A stretch of 41,075 nt of DNA from Gryganskiella cystojenkinii (Eukaryota; Mortierellomycota; Mortierellomycetes; Mortierellales; Mortierellaceae), in NCBI GenBank assembly GCA_015852425.1, contig JAAAIG010000213.1, forward strand, positions 6,571 through 47,645, read 5' to 3'. This document shows positions 23,623 to 33,800 of the stretch, in pieces (within the stretch, counting starts at the first letter, position 1; each line of letters opens with the position of its first letter). The position numbers were made by a program, and so were the translations under genes. The notes beneath the pieces were generated by a model. It was not told where the DNA came from. It saw only the letters and a program-made list of their open reading frames with translations, and made no database searches.

Positions 23623-24562
23623 GAGAAATAACACACTATAATTTTCCACCTTCATAAAGAATATTTCCCTGGCCATCTGCCTCTTTTTTATTGTTGTCTG
23701 AGCGTTAATCGAGACACAGTTTTCTTCGAAAGACCAGAGATAGACCGAAGATTGCTTCTTCAAACAGCCGGATCAGCCTTTGTCCTTTTATTTTTTTGTG
23801 GCCATGATGAACGCTATGGTCGGTGGTGACCCCTAGAAATAGGTGACCAAGATTATGGCAAAATCGGATGGAGTGGCGCACTGTTCAAGAAAGAGAGAAA
23901 GAAAGAAAGAAAATAACTGCTACATGTCGCTGTTACTTCAGACGTGAGAAGTGCGAATCGAACCTCCATCCTCCACCTGACCACCTGCATTCATGCATCA
24001 AGAGCTCTCAGTCGAACTCTTGCAAGGCCTTTTGACATTTTTCCTTACTCCCCCCCGATTGATAGATCCCAAATGGAACCTGGACCTGGACCTTCCTTTT
24101 TCCCAAAAAAAAATATCGCCGAGGAAAAATGACTGTGCAGAAACAGACAATGGGGCTGGTGGATCGTGCGTAGGTTTCAATTGTGAACGAGCCCAACAAC
24201 CAGATCATAATTTTGCTCGCACATAGTCTTTTTTCCCCCTGCAGAAGGGCGTTGAGAAAGTACAGTACACAATCGCCTTCGCGCAGAACAGCTGCCAAGA
24301 CGCTTCTCCACCAGCGCACGTACAGACGCATCATGAGTCGCCTGTTGCATCCGACCGTAGAGGTTTTTGGGATCGAGGCTCTCCCTCTATTTCCCTCAAC
24401 TTGCGCGCATGATTTTTTTTTGCTACACAGACTCAGCCCAAATTATCATAAATACATTCTGTTGTAGCCCTGAACCCCCCAATTATTCTCTCTTCTTCTT
24501 CACTCTCTCTTACAAACTCTCACATACATACGCATATTAACACAGTCATTTTTTTTCTTGCC
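23623..24562. other. Intergenic region before lactone oxidase gene
   Basis: About 940 bp between co-directional genes. It includes a GAAA-type purine repeat (about 23888-23913), poly-T tracts, and a C/T/A-rich leader with no ATG in the last 80 nt before the start at 24563. No gene or RNA was recognised. Confidence 0.5.
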
Positions 24563-26597
24563 ATGACCAAAACTGACCAAGACCCGACCGTCGACGCCTT
24601 GGCGATCCAAGCTCCAGGGCAGTCAATTAAGACCAGCACCATGACCGTGATTGAGGGTATCCTGGTCACGACGGATCCTTGGACCAATTGGGCCAAGAAC
24701 CTGTCCTGTCAACCCGAACAAACTTTCCACCCCAAGACCCTGACAGACCTACAGACCATCGTTCGATTGGCCCATGAGAATAACAAAAAGGTTCGCTGTG
24801 CGGGCACGGGCCACTCTTGGTCTGCAGTCTCGGTCACGAGTGATTATTTGGTCTCCACCAAGGACATGAACAGAATCCATGTACCCGAGCGCGAGGGCAA
24901 TTGCTGGACCGTAACGATCGAGACCGGTGTGACGATTGACGAGTTGGATCTTTACCTACGTCAACAAAACCCTCCTCTGTGCCTGCCCTCGAATGTTCTT
25001 GTTGGAGAGGTACCACATACAAAGCAATAACCAGCAGTCTTACTCCTTTCATTCACGTTTCGCGTCTAACCATCTTTTTTTACCCTTTCTTTCCTTCCTT
25101 TCTTACAGATTCGATATGGGGGTATCTTGAGCCTGGGATGCGTAAGTGGTTATATATTTTTCATGGTGTCTCCCGCCGCCAATACAGCCTTACTCGCTCG
25201 AAGCACTCTCGTGACTCACACACGTTCCCGTCTGAACCTTCTTATTTATCTAAACTATAATTAGCATGGCGCGTCCCGCAGTTCGAGAACCATGAGCGAC
25301 ATGATCACCAAGATGGAGATCGTCAACGGTCTCGGTGACCTCGTAACTTATTCTGCCCACCATGGACATGATGAGTTCAGTGCCGCCTGTGTGAACCTCG
25401 GTCTCCTCGGGTTGATCTATACCGTGACCCTCAAGGTCGAGTCGATGCAAAGCCACCGTTTAAGGGTCATGGACTCTTGCCCCCGACTCTCCACGATCTT
25501 TGGTCCCAACCTGTTTAGCCAAAACATGAACATGGAACAGATTCGCGAATACCAGCAGTCAGATCTGGCCATAGCAGCAGCAAACCTGAAACGTAAAGTG
25601 TTGGAATTCGACGGAATCGAGTTTTTCTACAGTTCGACCGTCAAGGACGGCTCTAACCGAAGCAAGATGAAGTTCAATGATCATGTTTGGATCAAGCAAT
25701 GGGATCGAACCCAGGACCCCGTCACGACCGAGGTCGAGAAGAGTGACGATCGAGAGCGATTCCTGATGTCACAATACCCAGAGGAGCAAGATCGACAGCT
25801 AATCATGGATCATCCTTTCGCGGCAAGCTTTTTTGCCGGTCAACAGGTCCAAGAGACACCTGACGCGATCCATTTCGCTTACGGGGATGGCACGCCCATG
25901 ACGGTCATGGACGTCGGTGTGGGTTTCAAGGTCGACGAGGACTTTGTTAATGTCGTTGATGCGTTTGCGTATCTTGTCACAATGGTAAAAAGCTACCCGC
26001 TTTTGAAATGATGGTTCCTGATTCGGCCATGAAATGCTTTGACCGTGTTTTTCCCCTAACCAATTTTTTTTCTCTTTTCTCAACAACTGTTGTTAGTGCA
26101 CTGCCATAGCCAGTTGTGCCCCAGATCATCCAAGTCCAGCAATCGAGGTCCGTTTTATTCATGCTTCCACGAGGATGATGGCGCCCGCCTACGACGAGGA
26201 TCCGAATGCAATCTATTGCATGATCAATCTCATTGATGGCAGGGCCGGTTTTGAACAAATAGCGGCCGAAATCCTGGACAGCATGATGATGCGTTATAAC
26301 GCAAAGTACGTGAGACGCTCCCCTTTTATGAGAACGAAAGGTGGCGCCCTTTGAGCTCCAGCGCATCTACTGACGTTCATTTTCCAATACTGTTTGATTG
26401 TTTGATTGTTTGCTTTTCTCTTCATGAATAGACCCCACTGGGCCAAGTTGTGGGGATTGAGCCCAAACGTACACCATCGCCTTCGTGTCGCTTATGGCAA
26501 GAGACTCGTGCGGTTTAACGAGATCCGAGAGAAACAAGATCCCACCAACATGTTTGTCAACGACATGTTCGAAAAGTTGTTTTTACTCCGCGATTGA
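24563..26597 (+). CDS. Sugar-1,4-lactone oxidase (D-arabinono-1,4-lactone oxidase type)
   Basis: FAD enzyme of the VAO family that oxidises an aldonolactone (D-arabinono- or L-gulono-1,4-lactone) to erythroascorbate or ascorbate with H2O2 release; in yeast it is on the mitochondrial outer membrane. Five exons (24563-25009, 25109-25141, 25265-25984, 26097-26305, 26432-26597) give 524 residues. The FAD-binding part has KVRCAGTGHSW, whose His84 is at the site of covalent flavin attachment in this family. The second exon encodes only eleven residues (IRYGGILSLGC), placed exactly before HGAS. The C-terminal ALO domain ends with KPHWAK (470-475), a motif shared by ALO and gulonolactone oxidases, rebuilt by splicing of the Lys codon. 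All introns are GT-AG. It is convergent with SKP1. Substrate cannot be decided by eye; fungi usually use D-arabinono-lactone. Confidence 0.9.
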
Positions 26598-27038
26598 TCC
26601 GTTGGCATCCACAAGATTATTGGCTGTTTAACGACCAATATCTCTTTCACTCATGACCATGAACTAGTCCAGTCTCACTTTGCCAATGCCAAAAAGCTTT
26701 CTTTTCAAAAAAAATAAAACAAAAAGAAATGCTCCGTTTATTATTGTTGCCAACCCTTTCCGAGTGTGTTGGTGCTCTCTCCTTGACTAACGCAGAGAAC
26801 GTATATAAAAATGTTGAAAATGCTGTACAGCATGTATCCTGAAAAGGCAAAGATTATCACTTCTGAGTCGAGGGGACGGGTAATCCAGCGGGAGACAATG
26901 ATGGGTAACAGAAGTCGATGGTCCATCGTAGACTTGTATCAACAAGCGGAGCGGCAAGGCGAAACTTGGTCAGAGAACGGCCAGGACAGGAAAAATTCTA
27001 GTTTGTTTTTCTTGTCCCGACCTCCTGACGCACAATGC
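26598..27038. other. Convergent 3' flanks of lactone oxidase and SKP1
   Basis: About 440 bp between converging genes. It holds an AATAAA-like motif at about 26713 (plus strand) and no frame with a domain. A small frame at 26811-27077 has no features and overlaps the likely last SKP1 exon on the other strand. Confidence 0.5.
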
Positions 27039-27864
27039 TTAGTCTTCATCGACCCAGTCCTAAGAGAAGGAAAATAAAAATATTTGGGGTAGATGTCAGT
27101 TGATCAGTTTGTCCTGCTTTATTCCACCGAATGTCGGTTGAATCGCCCACACCCACGACCACGCCCTGAACAAACAGTCTTCGAGGTACTCACTAAAATG
27201 AAAAAAAAGAGTAGGTAAAACAAAGATTAAAATCTGACTGCGCACGGTTTTAGAGGCGAGTATCATCATCAGGCTCAATCCAGTGTGTGCAAGAATATCG
27301 GTACCATTCTCACGACGGACTTGGTCCTCCTCCTCGGGTGAAAAATCGTTGGCGATATTGAAGGTCTTTCGGATCTCTTCTGGTGACTTGGCCTTGATCA
27401 TGTTGGCGACGGTCTTGCAGGTGAGATCCAGCAGTGGTTTGATGTCCAAGTAGTTTGCGGCCTATTTTCGAAGCAGTCAAAAGAGAGGCATACAGGGTTA
27501 GTTATTTTGCGCTAAAATAACTGTCAACGAGGCTCTATTGTCTTTTAGTCAAATATCGTACCCAGATCAACTCGAGCAGGGTCCCTTGGTCGACTTTGCA
27601 GTACTCCAGGTCCCATTCATCAATCTCTGCGGCGACGTCGTCGTTTGCATTCTGAAAGTCGGCATCCTTGCGGTGATGGGTGCAGTACTCGATAACTTTT
27701 GTGAGTATGGGTCCAGAGACATTGGGCAAAGGAATAGCTTGGCCTCCGACTTCGCCAATGTCCTCGAGCATGAGCTTGAGGAGCATGCTCTTGTCTGCGA
27801 TTTCGCGATCGATGAGGAATTCTGTGCCCTCGGAAGAGGTGAGAAGGATCTGGGACGTTGCCAT
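27039..27864 (-). CDS. SKP1: SKP1, SCF ubiquitin ligase adaptor (last exon uncertain)
   Basis: Adaptor joining F-box proteins to cullin 1 in SCF ligases, and part of other complexes. Exon 1 (27864-27562) encodes the BTB/POZ-like fold from [20 protein letters not shown] through [20 protein letters not shown] to LLELIW. Exon 2 (27461-27305) gives [20 protein letters not shown] and the F-box-binding helices [20 protein letters not shown] to RREN. Exon 2 ends in phase 1 at GAATG followed by GTACCG. The expected short acidic tail (ENEWAED type) is found as DWVDED plus stop at 27059-27039 after a good TTAG acceptor, but a direct join is out of frame and would give a different short tail with stop at 27046-27048. 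A middle exon, a non-standard donor or a sequence error could explain this. Identity is secure and only the last few residues are open. Divergent from ECH1. Confidence 0.9.
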
Positions 27865-28481
27865 TGGGGGATTGGTTTTTTAGCAGGGGAAGGAGAAAGA
27901 AAGAGAGCAAGAGTGAGAGGGAGAGTGATGTAAGGATGGCTGCAACAAAAGAAATTCAGATGCACAGACGCGTTTTTGGAGTGTCGACGAGGACCTTTTT
28001 TTTTTTTTTTTTCGCCACCGAATCAAAAGGTGGTCCCAGACTGTGCAACAGTCCGCTCTTTCCCATACTTCCTACGAACTGTTTATCCAAAAAAAAAGGA
28101 CGACACGCGTGTGCTCTCCTCGATAGGAGGACATCATCCTTGACCTAGGGCTTGACGCTTTTCTTTCGGTCCTCAGTTTGACCGATCCTTCGATCCCACT
28201 GCTCTACGTATCCCGCAATCCGCAAAGTTGGCTTGGTGCTTGGGATAAAAATCACATGACATCGGCTTGAAATCGTCCCTTCCCCGCCGATCACTTTCTC
28301 CACTTTGGACGAACAAATTTGAACTTAACTGCTCCGTGGGACAAAGAGACGCTTCGGTCCGACGTCTTTTTTTCTCCTGTTTTTTCTTCTTCTTCTCCTT
28401 CCTCTCCTCTTCCAGTTTTTCTACTTTGTCCTCATTCACTCATTCATTTCTCTTCTTCACAACCCATCACATTCCATAGCC
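27865..28481. promoter_or_regulatory. Shared divergent promoter region, SKP1 and ECH1
   Basis: A 617-bp gap between the ATGs of two genes read apart. The ECH1 side has a long pyrimidine tract (about 28368-28415) close to the start, and the SKP1 side has a poly-T run (27997-28011) on the plus strand. No canonical TATA box was seen on either side, which fits housekeeping promoters. Confidence 0.5.
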
Positions 28482-29939
28482 ATGCCAGAGTACAAATACG
28501 AAACCGTCGAGGTCTCATTCCCCGCCCCTTTTGTCGCTCATGTCAAACTCAACCGACCCAAAAAGATGAATGCCATCAACGGTCAAATGTGGGAAGATAT
28601 CCGTGCCGTCTTTGATACCCTCAGGGACGATCCCGATGTTCGCTCCATCGTCCTCTCTGGATCCGGACGCTGCTTCACCAGCGGTCTTGACTGTATGTAA
28701 CCTCGCGTGTTTCTGTCTCTAATTTGCGATCGATCCGGCTCAAATGACGCCAGACAGCGCGGACTTACTCTTGTTTCGCTTTATCTCACCTTTAGTGTTC
28801 TCACTCAACCTCCCTGTTGTCGAGGATGATGCCTCCCGTACTGCCTTCAAGATCCGTCCCTATCTTAGAGTAAGCAATTGCAATTGTCCTTACTAAAAAC
28901 ATGGGCATGCCTAAAGCGAGAGATCACTTTTCTGATCTCCTTTCTGATCTCCTGATCTTCAATGATATAGAACTTGCAAGCTTCCTTGAGCGCCATTGAG
29001 TTGTGTGACAAGGCCGTTGTTGCTGCGATCCACGGTGCCTGTGTCGGCGGTGGTATTGATATCTCGACCGCTTGTGATATCCGTTATGCGTCCAAGGATG
29101 CTTTCTTCTCCGTCAAGGTAATAGTGCGCTGCCTGGTCTTGATTGGATGTCAAGGGAGAAGATCCACCGCTGATATAAACCAGTCGATACACTAACATGG
29201 AAGCTGTATCTTTCTCAATCGCGCCCGTCGCATTTTCAACTTTGATAGGAGGTCGATATTGGTTTGGCTGCTGATGTCGGTACCCTCCAGCGTTTGCCCA
29301 AGGTGGTTGGCAACATCAGCTGGGTTCGTGAGCTGTGCTTGACCGGTCGCAAGTATGTCATTCTTCCTTTGATCGTGCAGAGGCAGAGGCGAATCACCAT
29401 GATTTGATATATTTACTGACATGGGAATTGACTTTTTTTTTTTCCTGATCCGTAATAGCTTTGATGCAAAGGAGGCTTTGGAGTACGGATTCATCTCCAA
29501 GCTTGTTGAGGATCCTGCCAAGATGTTGGCCGAGGCTCTTGCCACCGCTACAATCATTGCCGAGAAGTCACCCGTTGCTGCAATTGGCACCAAGTAAGGA
29601 CCTTGTCTGTTGCTTTTGCTATATCAAAGTCAACGAGAATGCGTTTATTGATAAAAGACCTTTCTTTCCTTTGCTATTCATAGGCATCTCCTGAACTACT
29701 CTCGTGACCACGGTGTCCAGGAGGGTCTGGACTACACGGCAGCTTGGAACATGGTCATGTTGACCTCACCTGTACGTATTTTATTAATTTGCTCCGCAAA
29801 GTGTTTGATGGCCGATTGAGCTCACGTGCAAGCTAACCGTCGTGTGTCCGTATTTCATGTTTTTTTTCTCTATTAGGATATCCCCACTGCTGCTGCAGCC
29901 CATATGCAAAAGACCAAAGCGACCTTTGCCAAGTTGTAA
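28482..29939 (+). CDS. Delta3,5-Delta2,4-dienoyl-CoA isomerase (peroxisomal)
   Basis: Crotonase-family enzyme that moves double bonds so unsaturated fatty acids can pass through beta-oxidation (mammalian ECH1, yeast DCI1). Seven exons, 28482-28692, 28796-28869, 28971-29117, 29249-29352, 29459-29593, 29684-29771 and 29877-29939, join in frame to 273 residues. The oxyanion-hole block is AAIHGACVGGGIDISTACD. The three acidic residues known to matter in ECH1 are present with the right spacing: Asp125 (GGID), Glu145 (VKEVD) and Asp153 (AADVG). Acidic residues at these places separate ECH1 from plain enoyl-CoA hydratases. The protein ends in AKL, an accepted peroxisomal PTS1 signal, and starts directly with MPEYKYETVEV without a mitochondrial presequence, so peroxisomal location is inferred. 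The start follows a pyrimidine-rich leader. Confidence 0.94.
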
Positions 29940-30042
29940 GACAAGCTAACATTTTGTATTAAAAAATAATATTGATATCCCAAGTTCAGACACCACGAGA
30001 AAACAATATTTGATCTGTTCCCAGGAAGAGCGGCCAGGTGCC

Positions 30043-30064
30043 AAAAAAAAAAAAAAAAAAAAAA
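30043..30064 (+). repeat. Homopolymer of 22 adenines
   Basis: Pure A22, about 100 nt past the ECH1 stop codon. It could mark a retroposed 3' end, but no upstream copy of a processed gene is seen, so it is recorded only as a length-unstable homopolymer. Confidence 0.85.
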
Positions 30065-30813
30065 GAATGTTTTAAAAAATAAGAGCTTCGTCCAGTATGT
30101 AGGAGAGTGGAAATAGTAGAGTTTTGGGCAAGTGGTGCGGTGAATGTTGAAGATTGGTCTTGGAGTGAGAATGTGCACAATGTGAACAAAGGGAACCCAG
30201 AGGAAGAGAAAGGAGGTTAGAGATGAGACAGAGATTTGTTCGAGTCGATTGCATATGTTGGTCATAGTCTGTGACGTGGCAAAGGGGATGAAGCATCGCT
30301 CAAAACTCTTTTTTTTGAATCCCACTCGAGTGCGAGTAAGAGAGAGATGAGAGAATAAACCCGCGTTCTTCACATTTGGGTGCCCCTTTCTTTTTACTCT
30401 CTTCCCTCCCCCTCTATCTATCTATCTCTCTTTTCATCCCTCTCTCTCTCTCTATCTGTCTCGTCATCTCTCCTCTTCATCTACTCTCATCTATCCTTTT
30501 CTCTCTTCCTCGTCATCATCAAAACGCTGATCCCCTTTGACGCGTTGGATCCGATCAGCACTCTGTAAGCTTTGTGTTTCATCCTTCCTCTTCCTCTTTC
30601 CCAGGGACCTTGCCATCGACCCTTCATCAATGCCACGACTGCAATCTCGGTTCACCGGACAGAGATATCCACAGACAATCTCGAACAGCACAAACACTCT
30701 CCCCATCTGTCTGTCCTTGACAAATGTCCATCTAACCTTAATCATTCTACATTTTATGTCTATGAATAGTCACTCTCTTTCGTCACCTTCGGTCTTTTTT
30801 TTATTTCGATCGA

Positions 30814-30832
30814 CTCTCTCTCTCTCTCTCTC
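30814..30832 (+). repeat. CT dinucleotide repeat in SEC31 leader
   Basis: Nineteen nucleotides of alternating C and T, 46 nt before the SEC31 ATG. Pyrimidine tracts of this kind are common next to fungal transcription starts. Confidence 0.8.
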
Positions 30833-30877
30833 GCTCCCTTCTTCCCACTTCTTTAACAAGCACTACGCGAGAGCATC

Positions 30878-33800
30878 ATGAGGCAAAAGACCATCTCGAG
30901 GACCTCGACTTTTGCCTGGAGTCCCGGTCAGCACACGCCTTTGCTCGCCACAGGAACAGTCGCAGGAGCCTTTGACGCCAACTTTTCGAATACCTCCCAA
31001 CTCGAGCTCTTTGACCTCAACTTGGCTGACAAGTCCCCCGAGGCGATCGAACTGAACCAGCCTGCCGGTGTTGTCTCTTGCAATGCCAGGTAATTTTTTG
31101 TCACCTTCCTGTAATCAATGACCTCAGAGCAGCAAGGAAAAAAATAATAATAATAGATTGTCTCTAATCCATCATCTTTTCATCTGAATAGATTCAACCG
31201 CTTGGCGTGGGCAAGTCCAACGGTCGATCGTCCTTATGGTATGATTGCCGGAGGAATGGAGAATGGAGAACTCAACCTGTGGGATGCCAATGCTATCCTC
31301 AACGGAAGGTAAACAAAACAATAACCAAACAACAAATCGGTCAGGAGGGACGAGCGAGACCTTCCAAGTCATTATCCAACTGCAAAAAACGCGATACTCA
31401 CCTTTGATCATTTTTACACGTTGCTACCTTTTGATAGCGAGGACGTCTTATTTTCAAAGCAGAACAATCATTCTGGTCCAGTCCGTGGTCTCCACTTCAA
31501 CCCCTTCCAGCAGAACCTTCTTTCCTCAGCTTCAAGCAACGGTGAGGTAAAGAGCCGGCTGTTACTTTTTGCATAATCGAGCAAGAAGGCGTTTGTTTTT
31601 TCTACATTATGCAAGGCTGACTGACGCTTTTGTCATGAACTTCTTGACTGGTATCTACGATTTAGATCTTCATTTGGGATCTCGGTAACTTGGCCAAGCC
31701 TTATACTCCCGGCTCAAGATCATCAAAGCTCGAGGATATCACTTGCGTTGCATGGAACAACCACGTCCAGCACATCTTGGCCACAAGCTCTACAACAGGA
31801 TACACTGTCGTCTGGGATCTTAAATCCAAGAGGGAGGTTCTCACTCTTTCCTACCCTGGCGCCAGCGTTGGAGGCATGGGAAGCATGGGCAACCTTGGAC
31901 AAGGCGGTCGTCGCGGAATCACGGCTATTGCATGGAACCCTGATGTCGTAAGTTCCTATACAAGTTATAGCCTGTGAATGTTGATTCGATTATGGTCTTG
32001 GATTCAACTACTAATATATATTTCTTTTTGGATTAGGCTACTCAAATTATCACCGCTACCGAGGACGACAACAACCCCGTCATCTTGGTCTGGGATCTTC
32101 GTTATGCACATGCCCCTGAAAAGGTACAGCTGATTCTATGAGTGTCTTCGTTATTATCAAATACTGGAAACTGACGACTGCAAAAGAATAACCTTGACTA
32201 ACCGATTGACTCCTTTTCATCAATATCCAAAATAGACTCTCAGTGGTCATACCAAGGGAATCTTGTCATTGTCGTGGTGTCAGCAAGATTCTGAGCTCTT
32301 GCTTTCAGCCGGCAAGGACTGTCGCTCCCTCTGCTGGAACCCCAAGTCCGGAGAGATCATTGGCGAGGTACGCATCATGCTGAACTGCGCGAATGGCCAC
32401 AATATGCTTCTTTTCTTTTTCTATTATTCACGTTGTCTTGCTATTTTAACCGAATATTAGCTCCCCCCAAGCTCAAACTGGACATTCGACATTGACTGGT
32501 GCCCTCGTAACCCTGACTTGCTGGCTTCAGCTTCATTTGATGGAAAGGTATGTGGGAATGATATTGGATTTTGAACAGAAATCCTGTGAAAGGAACATCA
32601 ACTAAATATCATGTTCGTGTCATGCGTAGATCAACATCCACTCTATTCAATCGACTCATGAGAGCGACTCGACCACTGCAAACCATATTCAACAAGACTC
32701 TCATGATCCATTCGCACCCCAGCCGTACCAGTCTCAGAGCGTCGGTGCCACCATTTCGCTGAAGCAGCCTCCAAAATGGCTTCGCAGACCTGTGGGAGCG
32801 ACTTTCGGATTCGGAGGAAAGCTCGCAGTCTTCAGGAACAAACCGGCTCCCCCTCTTAACCTCCCTCCTGGTGCTGTCGCCCCCGCTGGAGTGCCTACTA
32901 TCATCTCTTCAGTATCCTTGGTCGATGTCGTAACCGAACCTGATCTTATCCAGAGAGCTGCGGATCTCGAGCTTGCCCTAGAGCATAAGACTTTGGACAA
33001 GTTCTGCGAAGTTCGTAGCCAGGGCAACCTCCCCACCTCAGAGTACTGGAGTGTCTTGCGTGCTCTCTTCGAGGCCAACCCTCGCGAGCAATTGGTCCAT
33101 CATCTTGGATTCGATAAGCAGGAAATGGTAGATCAGGTCGCCGCTTTGACTCGCCAGATGAGCATCAACAGCAACCCCTCTGTGACCTCTCCCCAGGTGG
33201 ATGCTGTTCAGAACCACCGTGCCTCCACTGCCGAGATGAACGCTCTCTTCTCGGCTGGTGGTCATGAGCAGGCTGTTGATGACACCTTCAGCAACTACCC
33301 TGCCGGCCCCGTCGCTACAGAGTTCAAGCCCAAGCCTTTGAATCCCTTCCAGATCTACCCTGCGGCGGATACTGATATCGACAAGAAGATCACTCGTTGC
33401 ATCGTCGCAGGTGACTTTGACTCGGCTGTCAACGTCTGTCTGCACGACAACCGTCTCTCAGACGCTCTTGTCCTCGCCATTTGCGGCGGTCCTGAGCTCC
33501 TAGAGCGTACCCAGAAGGCCTACTTTGAGCATCGTGCTTCCTCGACACCTTACATCCGTCTCTTGCAGAGTGTTGTAACTGGCGATCTCGAGGATGTTGT
33601 CCGTAACGCTGATTTGGCTGACTGGCAGGAGATCGTCGTTATCCTGTGTACTTTTGCTCGTCCTGACGAGTTTGGAAAATTATGCGAGTCCCTTGGAAAC
33701 AGACTCGAGGAGCAGTGGGTCAACAAGGTCCAAGCTGGAGAGTCCGCGGTTGAGATCCGCTGCAACACTGTTCTCTGCTACTTGGCCGCAGGAAACTTGG

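Larger units (their letters stand above)
29940..30877. other. Intergenic region, ECH1 to SEC31
   Basis: Holds an A22 homopolymer at 30043-30064 and a long pyrimidine-rich stretch from about 30385 to 30530 with short TCTA and TC repeats, probably the promoter and leader of SEC31. A second CT dinucleotide run (30814-30832) lies just before the SEC31 start. Short frames are low complexity. Confidence 0.5.

Noticed and set aside
23948..23970. Reverse-strand GGTTCGATTC resembling a tRNA B box
   Set aside because: Flanking bases do not form a T stem, acceptor stem or anticodon arm, so it is not a tRNA gene.
30043..30064. A22 tract as evidence of a retroposed gene or element
   Set aside because: The upstream gene (ECH1) keeps six introns and no target-site duplication was seen, so the tract is only a homopolymer.
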